Assembly: GCA_903929795.1 (NCBI GenBank) | Contig: CAIYWC010000097.1 | Location: 186,001 to 250,000 of the forward strand | DNA: 64,000 nucleotides | Source: an uncultured Myxococcales bacterium | GTDB taxonomy: Bacteria > Myxococcota_A > UBA9042 | Direction: 5' to 3' | Part shown: positions 1-15,508 of the stretch, in pieces | Position numbering within the stretch: position 1 is the first letter of the stretch | Layout: each line of letters opens with the position of its first letter | Notes under the pieces: model-generated | Told to the model about the DNA's origin: nothing | The model's input: only the letters and a program-made list of their open reading frames with translations | Databases searched by the model: none | Program-made: the position numbers and the translations under genes

Positions 1-291
1 ATCACCAAGTCCTCGATTATGCTGGGGCTTTCCGAGACAGATGCCGAGATCGAGCAGGCGCTCGTGGACCTGCGCGCGCACGACGTCGACGCCGTGACGC
101 TGGGCCAGTACCTGCGGCCATCGCCGTGGCATCTGGAAGTGCTTGAATTTATTACGCCCGAGGCGTTCGCGCGCTGGCACGACCGCGCGCTGGCGCTGGG
201 CTTTCGGTACTGCGCGTCCGGGCCACTTGTGCGGTCAAGCTACCGCGCGGGCGAGCATTTCCTGAAGGCGCTTGTCGAAAATCAGAAGTAA
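1..291 (+). CDS. lipA: Lipoyl synthase, C-terminal part (5' end outside window)
   Basis: The first base is in frame; 96 residues remain before the TAA. Lipoyl synthase is a radical-SAM enzyme that inserts two sulfurs into protein-bound octanoate to make lipoate. The residues seen are the family's conserved C-terminal part: KSSIMLGL, then [13 protein letters not shown], then [14 protein letters not shown], whose Ser is near the end and is known to ligate the auxiliary iron-sulfur cluster. The catalytic CxxxCxxC motif would lie upstream of the window. The downstream neighbour is on the opposite strand and its open frame runs antisense into this gene's 3' end. Confidence 0.93.
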   Translation: MTKSSIMLGLSETDAEIEQALVDLRAHDVDAVTLGQYLRPSPWHLEVLEFITPEAFARWHDRALALGFRYCASGPLVRSSYRAGEHFLKALVENQK

Positions 292-907
292 ATTCAAGGA
301 CAAACAGCGCTCGTCGCGTCACGTCGGCGACCGTCGGGCCGCAGCTGCCCGGGTTTTGGACGCCAAACGAATACATCCTGCCGCACTCCGGGAGAATCAA
401 GTTCAGGTCCGCCTGTCCGCCGTCGTAGCTGTCCAAATGCGGGTCGTCGGCGATGTTTGGATCCCCGGATCCCCAGTCCGGATTGGGGTTGAACGGCGAG
501 CAATCCCACTTCGGGTCGTCCCACGGATCGGGGGCCCCATCGCAGTCTTCGTCCTGGCCATCATTGGCATACGGATGGGTAAGATGCAGCTGTGGTCGCG
601 CAGCCTTGCACGGATCCGCGTCCGTCGCCGTCGTTGGTTCCGTCGCAGGTCAGGTGCACAAGCGTCTGCGGCACGACGGCGTCGCCCTCCAGGATCTGCA
701 TCGCGCCGTTGGGACAAACGCCGGCGGTCAGGTCCGCAGTGGCGTCCAGCGCCGAATCGGCCGAGCTGTCCACTGGCGCATCCACCGCTGCGTCTGCAAG
801 CCCGGCCTCGCCGTCGGCCGCGTCAGTCGCCACAGGGCATCGTCCACCGCCGCCACCGGGCTGCTGCAGGCCGCGAGCATCACCAGAAGAGTCAGGAACT
901 TGCGCAT
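292..907 (-). pseudogene. Frameshifted stalked lipoprotein with MopE-like motif
   Basis: Three consecutive reading frames together make one recognisable protein. Frame one starts with ATG at 907 and encodes a lipoprotein signal peptide (MRKFLTLLVMLAAC, lipobox LAAC). Around 836 the sense moves to a second frame encoding an Asp/Ala-rich stalk and then VCPNGAMQILEGDAVVPQ and CDGTNDGDG. Around 623 it moves again to a frame encoding TDADPCK, HPYANDGQDEDCDG (a MopE-type metal-binding motif) and a Trp/Asp/Pro-rich segment ending near LNLILPECGRMYSFG. The third frame has no stop before 152, inside antisense lipA, so the natural end is unclear. The gene lies 44 bp downstream of the large MopE-repeat lipoprotein on the same strand and probably shares its transcript. 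It is either decayed or has two single-base assembly errors. Confidence 0.7.
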
Positions 908-951
908 CGGCCGATTGCGCCACACGGCACCCGGCGCGTCAACCGCCGTCG

Positions 952-6753
<5,802 letters not shown>

Positions 6754-6993
6754 CCCGATGTCCCGACGCGGCCGAAGCGCCTGTGAACCCACCACCAGCC
6801 TGTCGGAAGACCTTTCCGGCAGACTACCAGCTTGCTGTTTGGGCCACCGGCGCAAGAACCCCACAAAGTGAATTCGCAGGGTTTCACGCCGCTGCCAAGC
6901 CGCCGCCGCGGCTCGCACGGAGTGTGTCGGAGGTTCCCCGCCACAGTCCTAGCGTATCGTGGCCCTCGGCCACCTTCAAGGCGTTCGCTGTTT

Positions 6994-8340
6994 TTACAGC
7001 CGCGTTGCGTGCAGGAACCACTGATTGGATGTACCCGGCCCGACCGGTTGCACCCGGTTCACGCGAAATCCGGCCGGAACTGCCGCGATCAGCGCCGCCG
7101 CAGCCTCGGGTGCGTCGGCGTTGCGGTAGTGTTCAAACGGGGTCTCGGTCAGCGGAATCGCGTGCGCGCGGGCCAGCTGCTCCGGTGACCGGCACAAGCC
7201 AAACGCCACGTTGTCGCAGGCCAGGAACGCGCCGCCGGGTTTGAGCACCCGCGCCACTTCGCGCAGCGCTTGGGCGACGTCGCGCAAGTGATTGAAAGAA
7301 CGCAGCATCAGCACCGCATCGGCGCTCTGGCTCCGCAGCGGCAGGTGCTCGCCCGTGCCCTGCAGGCAGAGCGCGTCAGGCAGCACCTGCACGGTCCGTT
7401 CCAGCGCCGCCAGCTCGGGCTCCACCGCGACGTAGCGCAGCGTGCCCGCGGCCTGCGCCTGCGCCAGACCCTGCACGTAGCGCACCGGCCCGGCGCCGAC
7501 GTCCACCACCACACCCGTCAGCCGGCCCAGGTGTGCCAGGAGCAGCGCCTCCTCCGCGGCAAACGGCTGCTCAGTCGCCAGTTGCCAGGTCCCCGCGCCT
7601 GCCGGCACCAGCAGCGCCAAATCCGCGGCAAAATCGTCCAGTCGCGGCTTGTCCGAGCGATCCACGTACAACTGACCACGCGCAAGCGCCTCGGCGACCA
7701 GCGGCGTCTGGGGCTGCAGCAGCTGCATGGGCCGCGGCGGGTCGGTCAGCAGCGTCAGGAGCGCCCGGGCCTGCGGGCCGTCGGTCAAATCGAACTGGTT
7801 GCTCACCGGCTCCGGCAGCGGCGCGACGCGCTGGTGCGCCAACGGTCCCGGACACGTGTGCTGCGCCCCGCACGGCGCGCACGCGGGCGGCAGTGGGCGC
7901 GAGGGCGGCGGCGCGAGGGCGACGTCGGGCTGCCACTGCGGTGCATGGCAGCGCGGCACGCCGAGAGTCGCCCAGCGCAAGCGCGCGAATCGCGAAAGCG
8001 CCAGTAAATTCAAAATACTGGGCCACTGGAGCAAATCGTCGGGCTGCGATGGCGCGGCAATCAGCAGCAGCGGTCCGTCGGCATCCAGCGCCGCCAGCGG
8101 CAGTCGGGCGATCGCGTTCACTGGCACCAGAAGCGCCGCTACGAGGTGCTGCTGCCTCACTCGATGCGCCCAAGCCTGCAGCGCGAGGCGATCGCGCTCA
8201 AGCGGCAGCCACGGCGTCGCGACGACCTGATAGCGCCCCGCGCGCGCCTGCGCGAGCCAAGCTTGCGACGCCAACCCTTCGGAAGGACAGGTGATCCAGC
8301 GCAGCGTGGCGGTCTGGGACGGAGGCGGTGAAGGGCTCAT
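6994..8340 (-). CDS. Class I SAM-dependent methyltransferase with unusual N-terminal region
   Basis: 448 residues from the ATG at 8340, with GGAG 13 bases upstream; an in-frame ATG at 8382 is also possible. The C-terminal half is a Rossmann methyltransferase: motif I VVDVGAGPVRYV at about 278-289, acidic VAVEPE near 304-309, then LMLRSFNHL and VARVLKPGGAFL, as in methyltransferase 11-type enzymes. The N-terminal 200 residues have no clear family. They carry a cluster CAPCGAQHTC (about 154-163) like the Cys clusters that trail radical-SAM proteins, but no radical-SAM core is present. Substrate unknown. Transcribed divergently from the small Tat protein. Confidence 0.8.
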   Translation of the reverse strand: MSPSPPPSQTATLRWITCPSEGLASQAWLAQARAGRYQVVATPWLPLERDRLALQAWAHRVRQQHLVAALLVPVNAIARLPLAALDADGPLLLIAAPSQPDDLLQWPSILNLLALSRFARLRWATLGVPRCHAPQWQPDVALAPPPSRPLPPACAPCGAQHTCPGPLAHQRVAPLPEPVSNQFDLTDGPQARALLTLLTDPPRPMQLLQPQTPLVAEALARGQLYVDRSDKPRLDDFAADLALLVPAGAGTWQLATEQPFAAEEALLLAHLGRLTGVVVDVGAGPVRYVQGLAQAQAAGTLRYVAVEPELAALERTVQVLPDALCLQGTGEHLPLRSQSADAVLMLRSFNHLRDVAQALREVARVLKPGGAFLACDNVAFGLCRSPEQLARAHAIPLTETPFEHYRNADAPEAAAALIAAVPAGFRVNRVQPVGPGTSNQWFLHATRL

Positions 8341-8440
8341 GCAGACGGGCAGCTCCGTGCGGACCCGGGCAGCGTAGCCCACGACTCGCGACTTGCAAGC
8401 AATGTCACGCCGCCGTTTCGCGGTTCCAGCGCAAAATCGT

Positions 8441-8470
8441 TTGACAGATCGCCGGGCGTGTCCCTAGACT
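8441..8470 (+). promoter_or_regulatory. Sigma70-like promoter of the Tat-exported protein gene
   Basis: A perfect -35 hexamer TTGACA (8441-8446) is followed by an 18-base spacer and TAGACT (8465-8470), a 4/6 match to TATAAT that keeps T1, A2 and T6. The predicted start is about 25 bases before the ATG at 8502, which is preceded by a G-rich ribosome-binding site (TGGGGGTG). Confidence 0.6.
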
Positions 8471-8501
8471 GCAAGCTGGGACTTTCTCTGGGGGTGTCAC
8501 T

Positions 8502-8960
8502 ATGTCTTTCTCTCGTCGCGATTTCATTGCCTTGGTGGGCACTTCGGTCGCCGGTGCGGCCGTTGTTAGCGCTGCTGGCCGTTCGGTCACCGCCGCTTCT
8601 TCTTCGACCACTGCCGCCGGCAGTGACAACTGGGTCGTCGACTCCATTGGCGCCGTCGCCAAGGGCGCTGTGCCGATCACGCTTGTGCACACCACGACGG
8701 GCGAACGCCTGAACGTGGAAGCGTGCCGCCGCGGCTCCGGTCGTCAGGCTGTCGCGTCCAGCCGCGATTTTGACCTGTTCCTCGTGAACAACGGTCAGGG
8801 TCACGTCCAGACGTCGGCGTCGCACACGCTTGCGGTTCGTTCGCTCGCCAAGCATCTGGACAAGAACGTGAAGGCTGTGCCGAGCACTGTCGTCACGATG
8901 GCTGCGCGCCAGTCCAAGCACGCTGAGCTGTACACGACCAACGACGACCCGATCGCCTAA
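8502..8960 (+). CDS. Small twin-arginine-exported protein of unknown function
   Basis: 152 residues. The N-terminus MSFSRRDFIALVG is a textbook Tat signal (SRRDFxAL) followed by an Ala/Val/Gly-rich hydrophobic stretch, so the protein should be exported folded, possibly with a cofactor. The mature part (from about residue 33) is Ser/Thr/Val-rich with a single Cys, in NVEACRRGSG, and a segment FDLFLVNNGQGHVQTSASHTLAV containing two His. I do not recognise the family. The gene stands alone, with a good promoter directly upstream and a strong terminator 31 bp downstream, so it is a monocistronic unit and possibly well expressed. Confidence 0.75.
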   Translation: MSFSRRDFIALVGTSVAGAAVVSAAGRSVTAASSSTTAAGSDNWVVDSIGAVAKGAVPITLVHTTTGERLNVEACRRGSGRQAVASSRDFDLFLVNNGQGHVQTSASHTLAVRSLAKHLDKNVKAVPSTVVTMAARQSKHAELYTTNDDPIA

Positions 8961-8991
8961 GGCGTTCGTTCGTTTTCGGAGTCTTTGCAAC

Positions 8992-9031
8992 ACGATCGCC
9001 GTTCCCCCGCGGCGATCGTTTTGCTGTTTTT
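8992..9031 (+). terminator. Intrinsic terminator after the Tat-exported protein gene
   Basis: A perfect 10-bp stem ACGATCGCCG / CGGCGATCGT (8992-9001 and 9010-9019) with an 8-base loop is followed by TTTTGCTGTTTTT. This is a canonical Rho-independent terminator. Confidence 0.88.
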
Positions 9032-9280
9032 GGCTTGCGTCAGGACACGACACCGGATGGAACCCGCCCGTCAAAGAGGGTGGGACTGCATATTCGTGTC
9101 GCGAAAATTTTTGCCGCGGCGGCGCGCAAAATGTCACACAAAATGCCGGCACCCGGAACGGCGCAGCTCCTGCGCCGGAAGCTGCCCGGAGTGCGCCGCC
9201 ATCGTTCTGTTGCGACGTGGGTTGGTGTGCACGCGTTTCGCAATCAAGCGTTGGTCTGCACGGCAGGGACAAGCCTCGCC
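9032..9280. other. Convergent intergenic region without a gene
   Basis: Between the terminator and the stop of mreB. Its first part (9063-9141) holds copy 1 of the two-copy repeat described separately. In 9142-9280 I see no open frame with a start and ribosome-binding site of its own and no clear RNA gene. Confidence 0.6.
9063..9141. repeat. Interspersed repeat, copy 1 (two hairpins)
   Basis: Shares ordered blocks with 29710-29781: CCCGCCCG, GAGGGTGGGAC, TTTTGCCGCG, GCAAAA and TGTCACACAA. CCCGCCC and GGGTGGG can pair as hairpin one; TTTTGC and GCAAAA flank a GC core as hairpin two. Like copy 2, it lies between the 3' ends of two convergent genes. It may be a REP-like element or a bidirectional 3' processing/termination signal. 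Confidence 0.55.
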
Positions 9281-10312
<1,032 letters not shown>

Positions 10313-10465
10313 AAGCACCCTCTCCGGGTCGATCGTTTGCCGCCCGCCGTGCGCGGAACCGCCGCAAACGCTTGCCGACCGGGCGCGAAGGTAACAGGCC
10401 GTTGGCGGTTGCGGCAAGCTGCCGCCGAGGATTGCCGCGCGATTGCGCCGACGCCGACCGCCGGG

Positions 10466-12097
10466 CTATTCGGGGATGAAGACGCCGCCGCCACCGGATG
10501 GCTTGCCGCCGCCGCCGCCGCCTGCGGGCTTGTGCGCGGGCCGCGGCTTGGCTTTGGCGACTTCCGCCTTCTCCGCCTTATCCGCATCGGCCTTGGCGGC
10601 GTCCGCCTTGTCCAATTCCACCTTGGCTGCGGCGGCCTTGTCGACTTCGGCCTTGGCGCCTTCCGCGCGCGCTGCCTGCAGTTTCGCGGCCTCGGCCTTG
10701 GCGGCCTCCGCTTTGGCTGCTTCTGCTTTGGCCGCCTCAGCTTTCTCGGCTTCAGCCTTCGCCGCTGCGTCTTGCTGGGCCTTGGCGGGATCGATTGGCG
10801 CCGCTGCTGCACCTTCCGCCGGCTTGGCCGGTTCTGCGGTCCCCTTGCCCGACGACAACGCGATGCCAGCGCCTGCCACCAGCACCGCCACCGCGACGCC
10901 GACGCCGACAAGCAGCCCGGTATTTTTCTTGCCGCCCACGGGCGCCGCGTCCGCTTGGCCCATCCCGCCGGCGATCGCCGCACCCACGCCGGTCGCCGCG
11001 ATCGTCTCGCTGTTCACGTCATAGTTCGCTGTCCGGTTGTTCACCGAAACCGTCCGCATGCTCAGCGGCGTCGGCTGTCCTGACGTGCCGCCCGGCGACG
11101 TGCCGTCATACAGCGCGTTCATCTCGCCGGTCGAATTGCCGATCAGCCGCTCCAGCGCCGCGCGCATATCCCGCGCCGAGGCAAAGCGATCGTCGCGGCT
11201 CTTGGCCAGCGCGCGGTTCAGCACCTGGATAAACGGCTCGGTCACGGGCGTCCGCGCGTTCTCGCTCAGCGACGGCACGGCCGCCTGCGCGTGATTGAAC
11301 ATGATGGTCAGCGGGTTGCGATCGTTGAACGGCGGCTGGCCGCACACGCAGCGGTACATGATGACCGCCAGCGAATAGAGGTCCGACCGACCGTCCAGCT
11401 CGCCGCCCTGGCACTGCTCCGGGCTCATGTACGCCGGCGTGCCCAGCGCCGTGCCCGCGCCCGTCAGCGAGGAGTCCTGCGCGCGCGCGATACCAAAATC
11501 CAGCACCTTGACGATCGGCTCGTCGTCGCCGGAATCGGCCAGCATGATGTTCGCCGGCTTCAGATCCCGGTGCACCAGCCGTTGGCCGTGGGCTTCCTGC
11601 AGCGCCTTCAGGATCGGGATGCTCATCTTGACCGTTTCGAGCTCGGTCATCACGGTCCCTTCATTGGACCGATCTTTGAGGACTTTCTCCAGCGTCGGGC
11701 CGTGCAGCAGCTCCATCGCGATGTACAGCGCGCCTTCCTTGGTCTGGCCGACATCGAACACGCGCACTGTGTTCTGGTGCTTCAGGTTCGCCGTCACCTG
11801 CGCTTCGCGATAGAAACGCCGCACTTCCGCGTCGTCCGCGCCCGCGCCGGGCAGCATCATCTTCAGCGCGATCTTTTGCTGCGTGCCGGTGTGCTCGGCG
11901 GAATAGACGGCACCGAAGCCGCCGCGGCCCAACACACCGGTGACGCGGTAGCGGCCGTCGACGACGTCGCCCTCGTGCACCTGCGTCGCGTCGACATCCA
12001 GCTTGCGGCGCGCGAGCGTCGCCACGCCGTCTTTGGGGCAGAACTCTGCGTCGGTTTTGTCGCCGCAGCTCGGGCAATATCGTGTGGCGTCGGACAT
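10466..12097 (-). CDS. Membrane-anchored Ser/Thr protein kinase with zinc ribbon and TolA-like tail
   Basis: 543 residues. Order: a short Cys-rich zinc-ribbon-like start (CPSCG...FCPKDG, residues 8-24); a Hanks-type kinase domain (about 50-320) with GRGGFGAVYSA, invariant Lys in IALKMM, catalytic HRDLKPANIM (about 175), DFG (about 200) and GTPAYMSPEQ; a linker; one membrane helix GLLVGVGVAVAVLVAGAG; and a roughly 110-residue Ala/Lys/Glu/Asp-rich extracytoplasmic tail built from AKAEAAKAEAAKAEAAK-type repeats, ending in a Gly-rich FIPE. All catalytic residues are present. The tail should form a long charged helix, like TolA or a peptidoglycan-spanning spacer, suggesting that it senses the envelope. 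Confidence 0.9.
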   Translation of the reverse strand: MSDATRYCPSCGDKTDAEFCPKDGVATLARRKLDVDATQVHEGDVVDGRYRVTGVLGRGGFGAVYSAEHTGTQQKIALKMMLPGAGADDAEVRRFYREAQVTANLKHQNTVRVFDVGQTKEGALYIAMELLHGPTLEKVLKDRSNEGTVMTELETVKMSIPILKALQEAHGQRLVHRDLKPANIMLADSGDDEPIVKVLDFGIARAQDSSLTGAGTALGTPAYMSPEQCQGGELDGRSDLYSLAVIMYRCVCGQPPFNDRNPLTIMFNHAQAAVPSLSENARTPVTEPFIQVLNRALAKSRDDRFASARDMRAALERLIGNSTGEMNALYDGTSPGGTSGQPTPLSMRTVSVNNRTANYDVNSETIAATGVGAAIAGGMGQADAAPVGGKKNTGLLVGVGVAVAVLVAGAGIALSSGKGTAEPAKPAEGAAAAPIDPAKAQQDAAAKAEAEKAEAAKAEAAKAEAAKAEAAKLQAARAEGAKAEVDKAAAAKVELDKADAAKADADKAEKAEVAKAKPRPAHKPAGGGGGGKPSGGGGVFIPE

Positions 12098-12235
12098 CGT
12101 TTGGCTTTCGACCGCGCGGTCGGCTGGAGATTCCCCACGCGTAGGGTACCGGGCATCGGCTGATTCTTCAAGCGAAACGATGCGCCGCGATCTCCCGCGG
12201 AGAATTCGGCAGTGGATTCGGGTGCAGCCGGCAAA

Positions 12236-15200
12236 CTACGGCGCGGTCTGGCCCAGCGGCAAGTCCCACTCCGCGCGCAGGTTGCGATCGCTCACGCACT
12301 TCGGATCGCCCCAGCAGGGGTCCTGCGTCACCTTGGTGCCCAGTGAGTGCAGGTAAGTCGCGATCAGGTTGCGGTGGTACTGCGTGTAGCTGCCCCAATA
12401 CGGCGGGTCCGGCGGGAAGCTGTCGTCGCCCGCCTGCCATGGGTCGTGCCGCTTGGGCTGGACGATGTACTCGTGGTAGCCGTGCACGTCCGCCAGGCAC
12501 AGCCCGGACAGGTGGTTGTTGAGCGCCCCGGTCGCCGTCAGCTGCGACGGCACCACGCTGCACAGGCCGGTCCCCTTGCCGCCTTCAGGCCGCGTCGGAT
12601 CCAGCAGCGGCGGCGGCACGTCGACGCCGGTCAGGATTCCAGCGGCAATCACGGCTTGCGTCCAAGTGCGGTACGGCGCGTCCGGCGAGACCAGTTGGCC
12701 AAATGGATCCGCGAACGCCTTGGCCGGGTCCGTGCCGCGCCCGAGCAGGCCGATCGACCGCGCGAGCGCCAGTCCTTGCGCAAAGACCACCGTGCTGTCG
12801 CCCACGGCCAGCATCATCAGCATGTTCGTGACCGGCCACTCCGGCTGGCGTCCCGGCAACGGGTTGAGCAGAACCCGGTCGGCCACCGTGATCGCGTCCG
12901 CGCCCTCCAGCACGTTGGCCGCCAGCTGGACAAACCGACGGAAATCCGGGGTGTTGCGCGACTTCGCCAGGCCTTCGTACGGCGAGATCATCCGCAGATG
13001 GCTGACCACGTTGCCGTCCGCGCCCATCACGTTCACGACCAGCTCATCGCCGATGTCCGCGCTGATCGGCACGGCAAAACCGCCGTCCGCTTCGACCTTG
13101 CCAGTCGCCGTCGTTCCCGCGGTCGTGTCCTGGATGCGGATCTCCGCGCCGATTGGCGCCCGGATCTCGCCCAAGTGCGCGATGTCGCCGCCATCCAGTT
13201 GCACGGGGTACGACACGCTCACGTCCACTGGCAAATCGACGCACACGCCGCCGTGGTTCCAGTCGCGGTAGCCGGAAAACGACGCCCGACCGCAGCTGTC
13301 CGAGTCGTTGTTCAGGCTCACCCGTGCCTGGTTGACTCCGTTGGCGTCTGGCGCCATCGGACAGCCGACGATCATCACGCCGCCGATTTTTTGCATCAGC
13401 GGCTCGACGATCATCGTCAGCCCGGTGCGGATGAAGATGTCGGCGAGCCCCGCGCCCGGCACGTCTGGCGTCACGGCGACGATGAACGGCTCCAGCGGCG
13501 CGGTCAAGGCCGTGTGCACGCCGCCCAGCGACACGCCCATCATGAAATACGGCTGCGGCTGCATCCGCGGCGTCCCGTCGGCGTTCAGCAGCGCCGTGCC
13601 GTCGGGGTTCTTGGTCGTCGACGCGTACGGCTTGCCGTCCGTGCCCACCATGAATTCGCCGCCGATATCCAGAATTCCGTCGCAGTTGAAGTCGCCCGCG
13701 ATCAGGCTCGGCATCAGCTGTTCCTTTGTCGCATGCGCCGGATCCGCCGGCGGCTTGGGCACGCCCGCCTGGGTCAGCGCGTGCAGGATCCGCACGGACA
13801 CGATGTAGTCAAACGTCGTCTGACGCATCGAATCGCGTAGGCGAAACGCGTTGGGCGAGTAGTAGCCCTCGCCGTTGGTGATCACGCAGTCGCCGTTGTC
13901 GTCAAACGCGCGGCCCTTGACCGCGAGCTGCTGCACAAAGCCGTTGGAAAGCAGCTTGTTGAAGAAGTCCGCGTCGCTCATGTCGGGCGGATAATCCGCG
14001 GCGGCGTTGGGGTCGATGAGCGTCGGCAGCGCGCTCTTGATCAGGCTCAGGTACTGGCTGCCCTTTTGCTGCAGCATCTTGATCGGGTCGGGCAGCACCG
14101 GGCCGTGGCCCACCGCGTCGATCGAGAACGTCGCGATGCCGACTTGCGCCAGCCGGTTCGCCATCAGCAGCGCTTCCACGCGGCTCGTGCCCGTCGCGTG
14201 CGCGTACACGAGCACCGGAAACGGCGGCTTGTGGTTCGCGGTCGTTTTGGGAACGATGAGCATGAACGGCACTTTCTCGTGCGCGGCCGTCTGGACCAGC
14301 TGCGTGTCGCCGTTCGCGTCGGCCTGGCCCACCGTGCCGTCGACCTTGTTCAGCACCCAGACTTTGTCAGCCGTGTTGCGCAGGTTGGGCGTCTCGATCT
14401 CGCCGAAGATCGCGTAATCCATGTATTCCGCGCCGTCCGCGACGCCGGGCTCGAACATCGCGATCAGGCCAAAAATGTCCTGCAAAAAGGCGCCCTGCAG
14501 CGCGTAATCGTGATCCCACGGCACGATCGGATAGGGGTTGTAGCTGTTGTTGCCGTCAAACGGGATGTTCATCGCGTAGACGTCGCTGATGCGCGGCGGG
14601 AACTGATCGTTCAACCACGCGAAGGGTCCGGAGCCGTAGAGGCCGTCGCGCAGGCTCCTGAAAGTCTTGGACAAATCGCCGGTGGTCAGCGTCCAGGCGA
14701 ACGCGATGTCCGGCAGCTCCACCCCGGCCAGCGCAAGCGACGGCAGCGCCAGCTTCAAGTCCGCGGTCTGGCTGTCGTGGTTGATGATGTCAAATGGCGA
14801 CTGGACCGGCCCATACCGGCCATTCTTGTCCCAACCTTTGAGCTTTTTGGTCACGACCACGGCGTAGCGCGAGCCGGTCGCCATCGGGACCAGCGGGCGG
14901 ATGTCCAGCGTGTGCGTCGAGACCTCGTAGTGGTAGACCCACTTGTCGGGTGTGCCGTCGCCGTTCAGGTCCACCGTGTTGTCCGGCGGCATCACGAAGC
15001 TGTCGAAATTGGCCAGCGGGTCGCGGGGAAAATAGTGGCGCGGCGCGGCCTCGTGCGGGAACCAGCCGCGGCCGAGATCGAGCGGGATCCGCTCGCCGTA
15101 ACGCGTGGAATTCGGGTCGATGTTGACGACAAACACGGATTGGTCGGTCACCGTCGAGACATCCAGCGGCCCATCGAACGCGACCGTGATCGGCGTCAGC

Positions 15201-15496
15201 CCGGAGAAGCCGTCCAGCTCCGTCAGGTGCAGGCGGTTGGAGTCGTCGATCTTCGTGTCGCCGTCCTTGGAGACGTTCAAGCGCAGCGTGCCGTCTGCAA
15301 GCATTTTGAGCGCCAGGTCGTTGGGAAACGGCAGCTCCGGCGCCGGTCGGCGCAGCGGATCCCAGACGATGACCGGCCCAGGCACCGAGCGATCGGTATC
15401 GGCGAGCCCCAGCCGCGGCGAAGCCTGACAGGCGACGAGCGTCGCCACCATGAGCGCCAGGCCGACCAGACGCCAGCGAACGACGGAATTGTGCAT
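12236..15496 (-). CDS. Lipase/esterase-like alpha/beta-hydrolase lipoprotein
   Basis: 1086 residues with a lipoprotein signal (VATLVAC, Cys23). The first third resembles the N-terminal Ig-like domain of bacterial extracellular lipases (FPNDLALK...GFSGLTPITVAFDGPLD). Then an alpha/beta-hydrolase core: PVLVYAHATGTSRVEAL, ATFSIDAVGHG and the nucleophile elbow GVSLGGVHT near residue 655. An EF-hand-like DFNCDGILDIGGEF lies between. The C-terminal part (HEYIVQ near the end) could supply the catalytic His. Likely a surface-anchored ester hydrolase, substrate unknown. It starts 12 bp after the beta-barrel gene, with GGAGGA in the gap, so the two are an operon. Confidence 0.72.
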   Translation of the reverse strand: MHNSVVRWRLVGLALMVATLVACQASPRLGLADTDRSVPGPVIVWDPLRRPAPELPFPNDLALKMLADGTLRLNVSKDGDTKIDDSNRLHLTELDGFSGLTPITVAFDGPLDVSTVTDQSVFVVNIDPNSTRYGERIPLDLGRGWFPHEAAPRHYFPRDPLANFDSFVMPPDNTVDLNGDGTPDKWVYHYEVSTHTLDIRPLVPMATGSRYAVVVTKKLKGWDKNGRYGPVQSPFDIINHDSQTADLKLALPSLALAGVELPDIAFAWTLTTGDLSKTFRSLRDGLYGSGPFAWLNDQFPPRISDVYAMNIPFDGNNSYNPYPIVPWDHDYALQGAFLQDIFGLIAMFEPGVADGAEYMDYAIFGEIETPNLRNTADKVWVLNKVDGTVGQADANGDTQLVQTAAHEKVPFMLIVPKTTANHKPPFPVLVYAHATGTSRVEALLMANRLAQVGIATFSIDAVGHGPVLPDPIKMLQQKGSQYLSLIKSALPTLIDPNAAADYPPDMSDADFFNKLLSNGFVQQLAVKGRAFDDNGDCVITNGEGYYSPNAFRLRDSMRQTTFDYIVSVRILHALTQAGVPKPPADPAHATKEQLMPSLIAGDFNCDGILDIGGEFMVGTDGKPYASTTKNPDGTALLNADGTPRMQPQPYFMMGVSLGGVHTALTAPLEPFIVAVTPDVPGAGLADIFIRTGLTMIVEPLMQKIGGVMIVGCPMAPDANGVNQARVSLNNDSDSCGRASFSGYRDWNHGGVCVDLPVDVSVSYPVQLDGGDIAHLGEIRAPIGAEIRIQDTTAGTTATGKVEADGGFAVPISADIGDELVVNVMGADGNVVSHLRMISPYEGLAKSRNTPDFRRFVQLAANVLEGADAITVADRVLLNPLPGRQPEWPVTNMLMMLAVGDSTVVFAQGLALARSIGLLGRGTDPAKAFADPFGQLVSPDAPYRTWTQAVIAAGILTGVDVPPPLLDPTRPEGGKGTGLCSVVPSQLTATGALNNHLSGLCLADVHGYHEYIVQPKRHDPWQAGDDSFPPDPPYWGSYTQYHRNLIATYLHSLGTKVTQDPCWGDPKCVSDRNLRAEWDLPLGQTAP

Positions 15497-15508
15497 GATG
15501 TCCTCCGC

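Noticed and set aside
6959-6973. Small perfect hairpin GTGGCC-CTC-GGCCAC before the methyltransferase stop
   Set aside because: Six-bp stem with no T-run; too weak to call a terminator.
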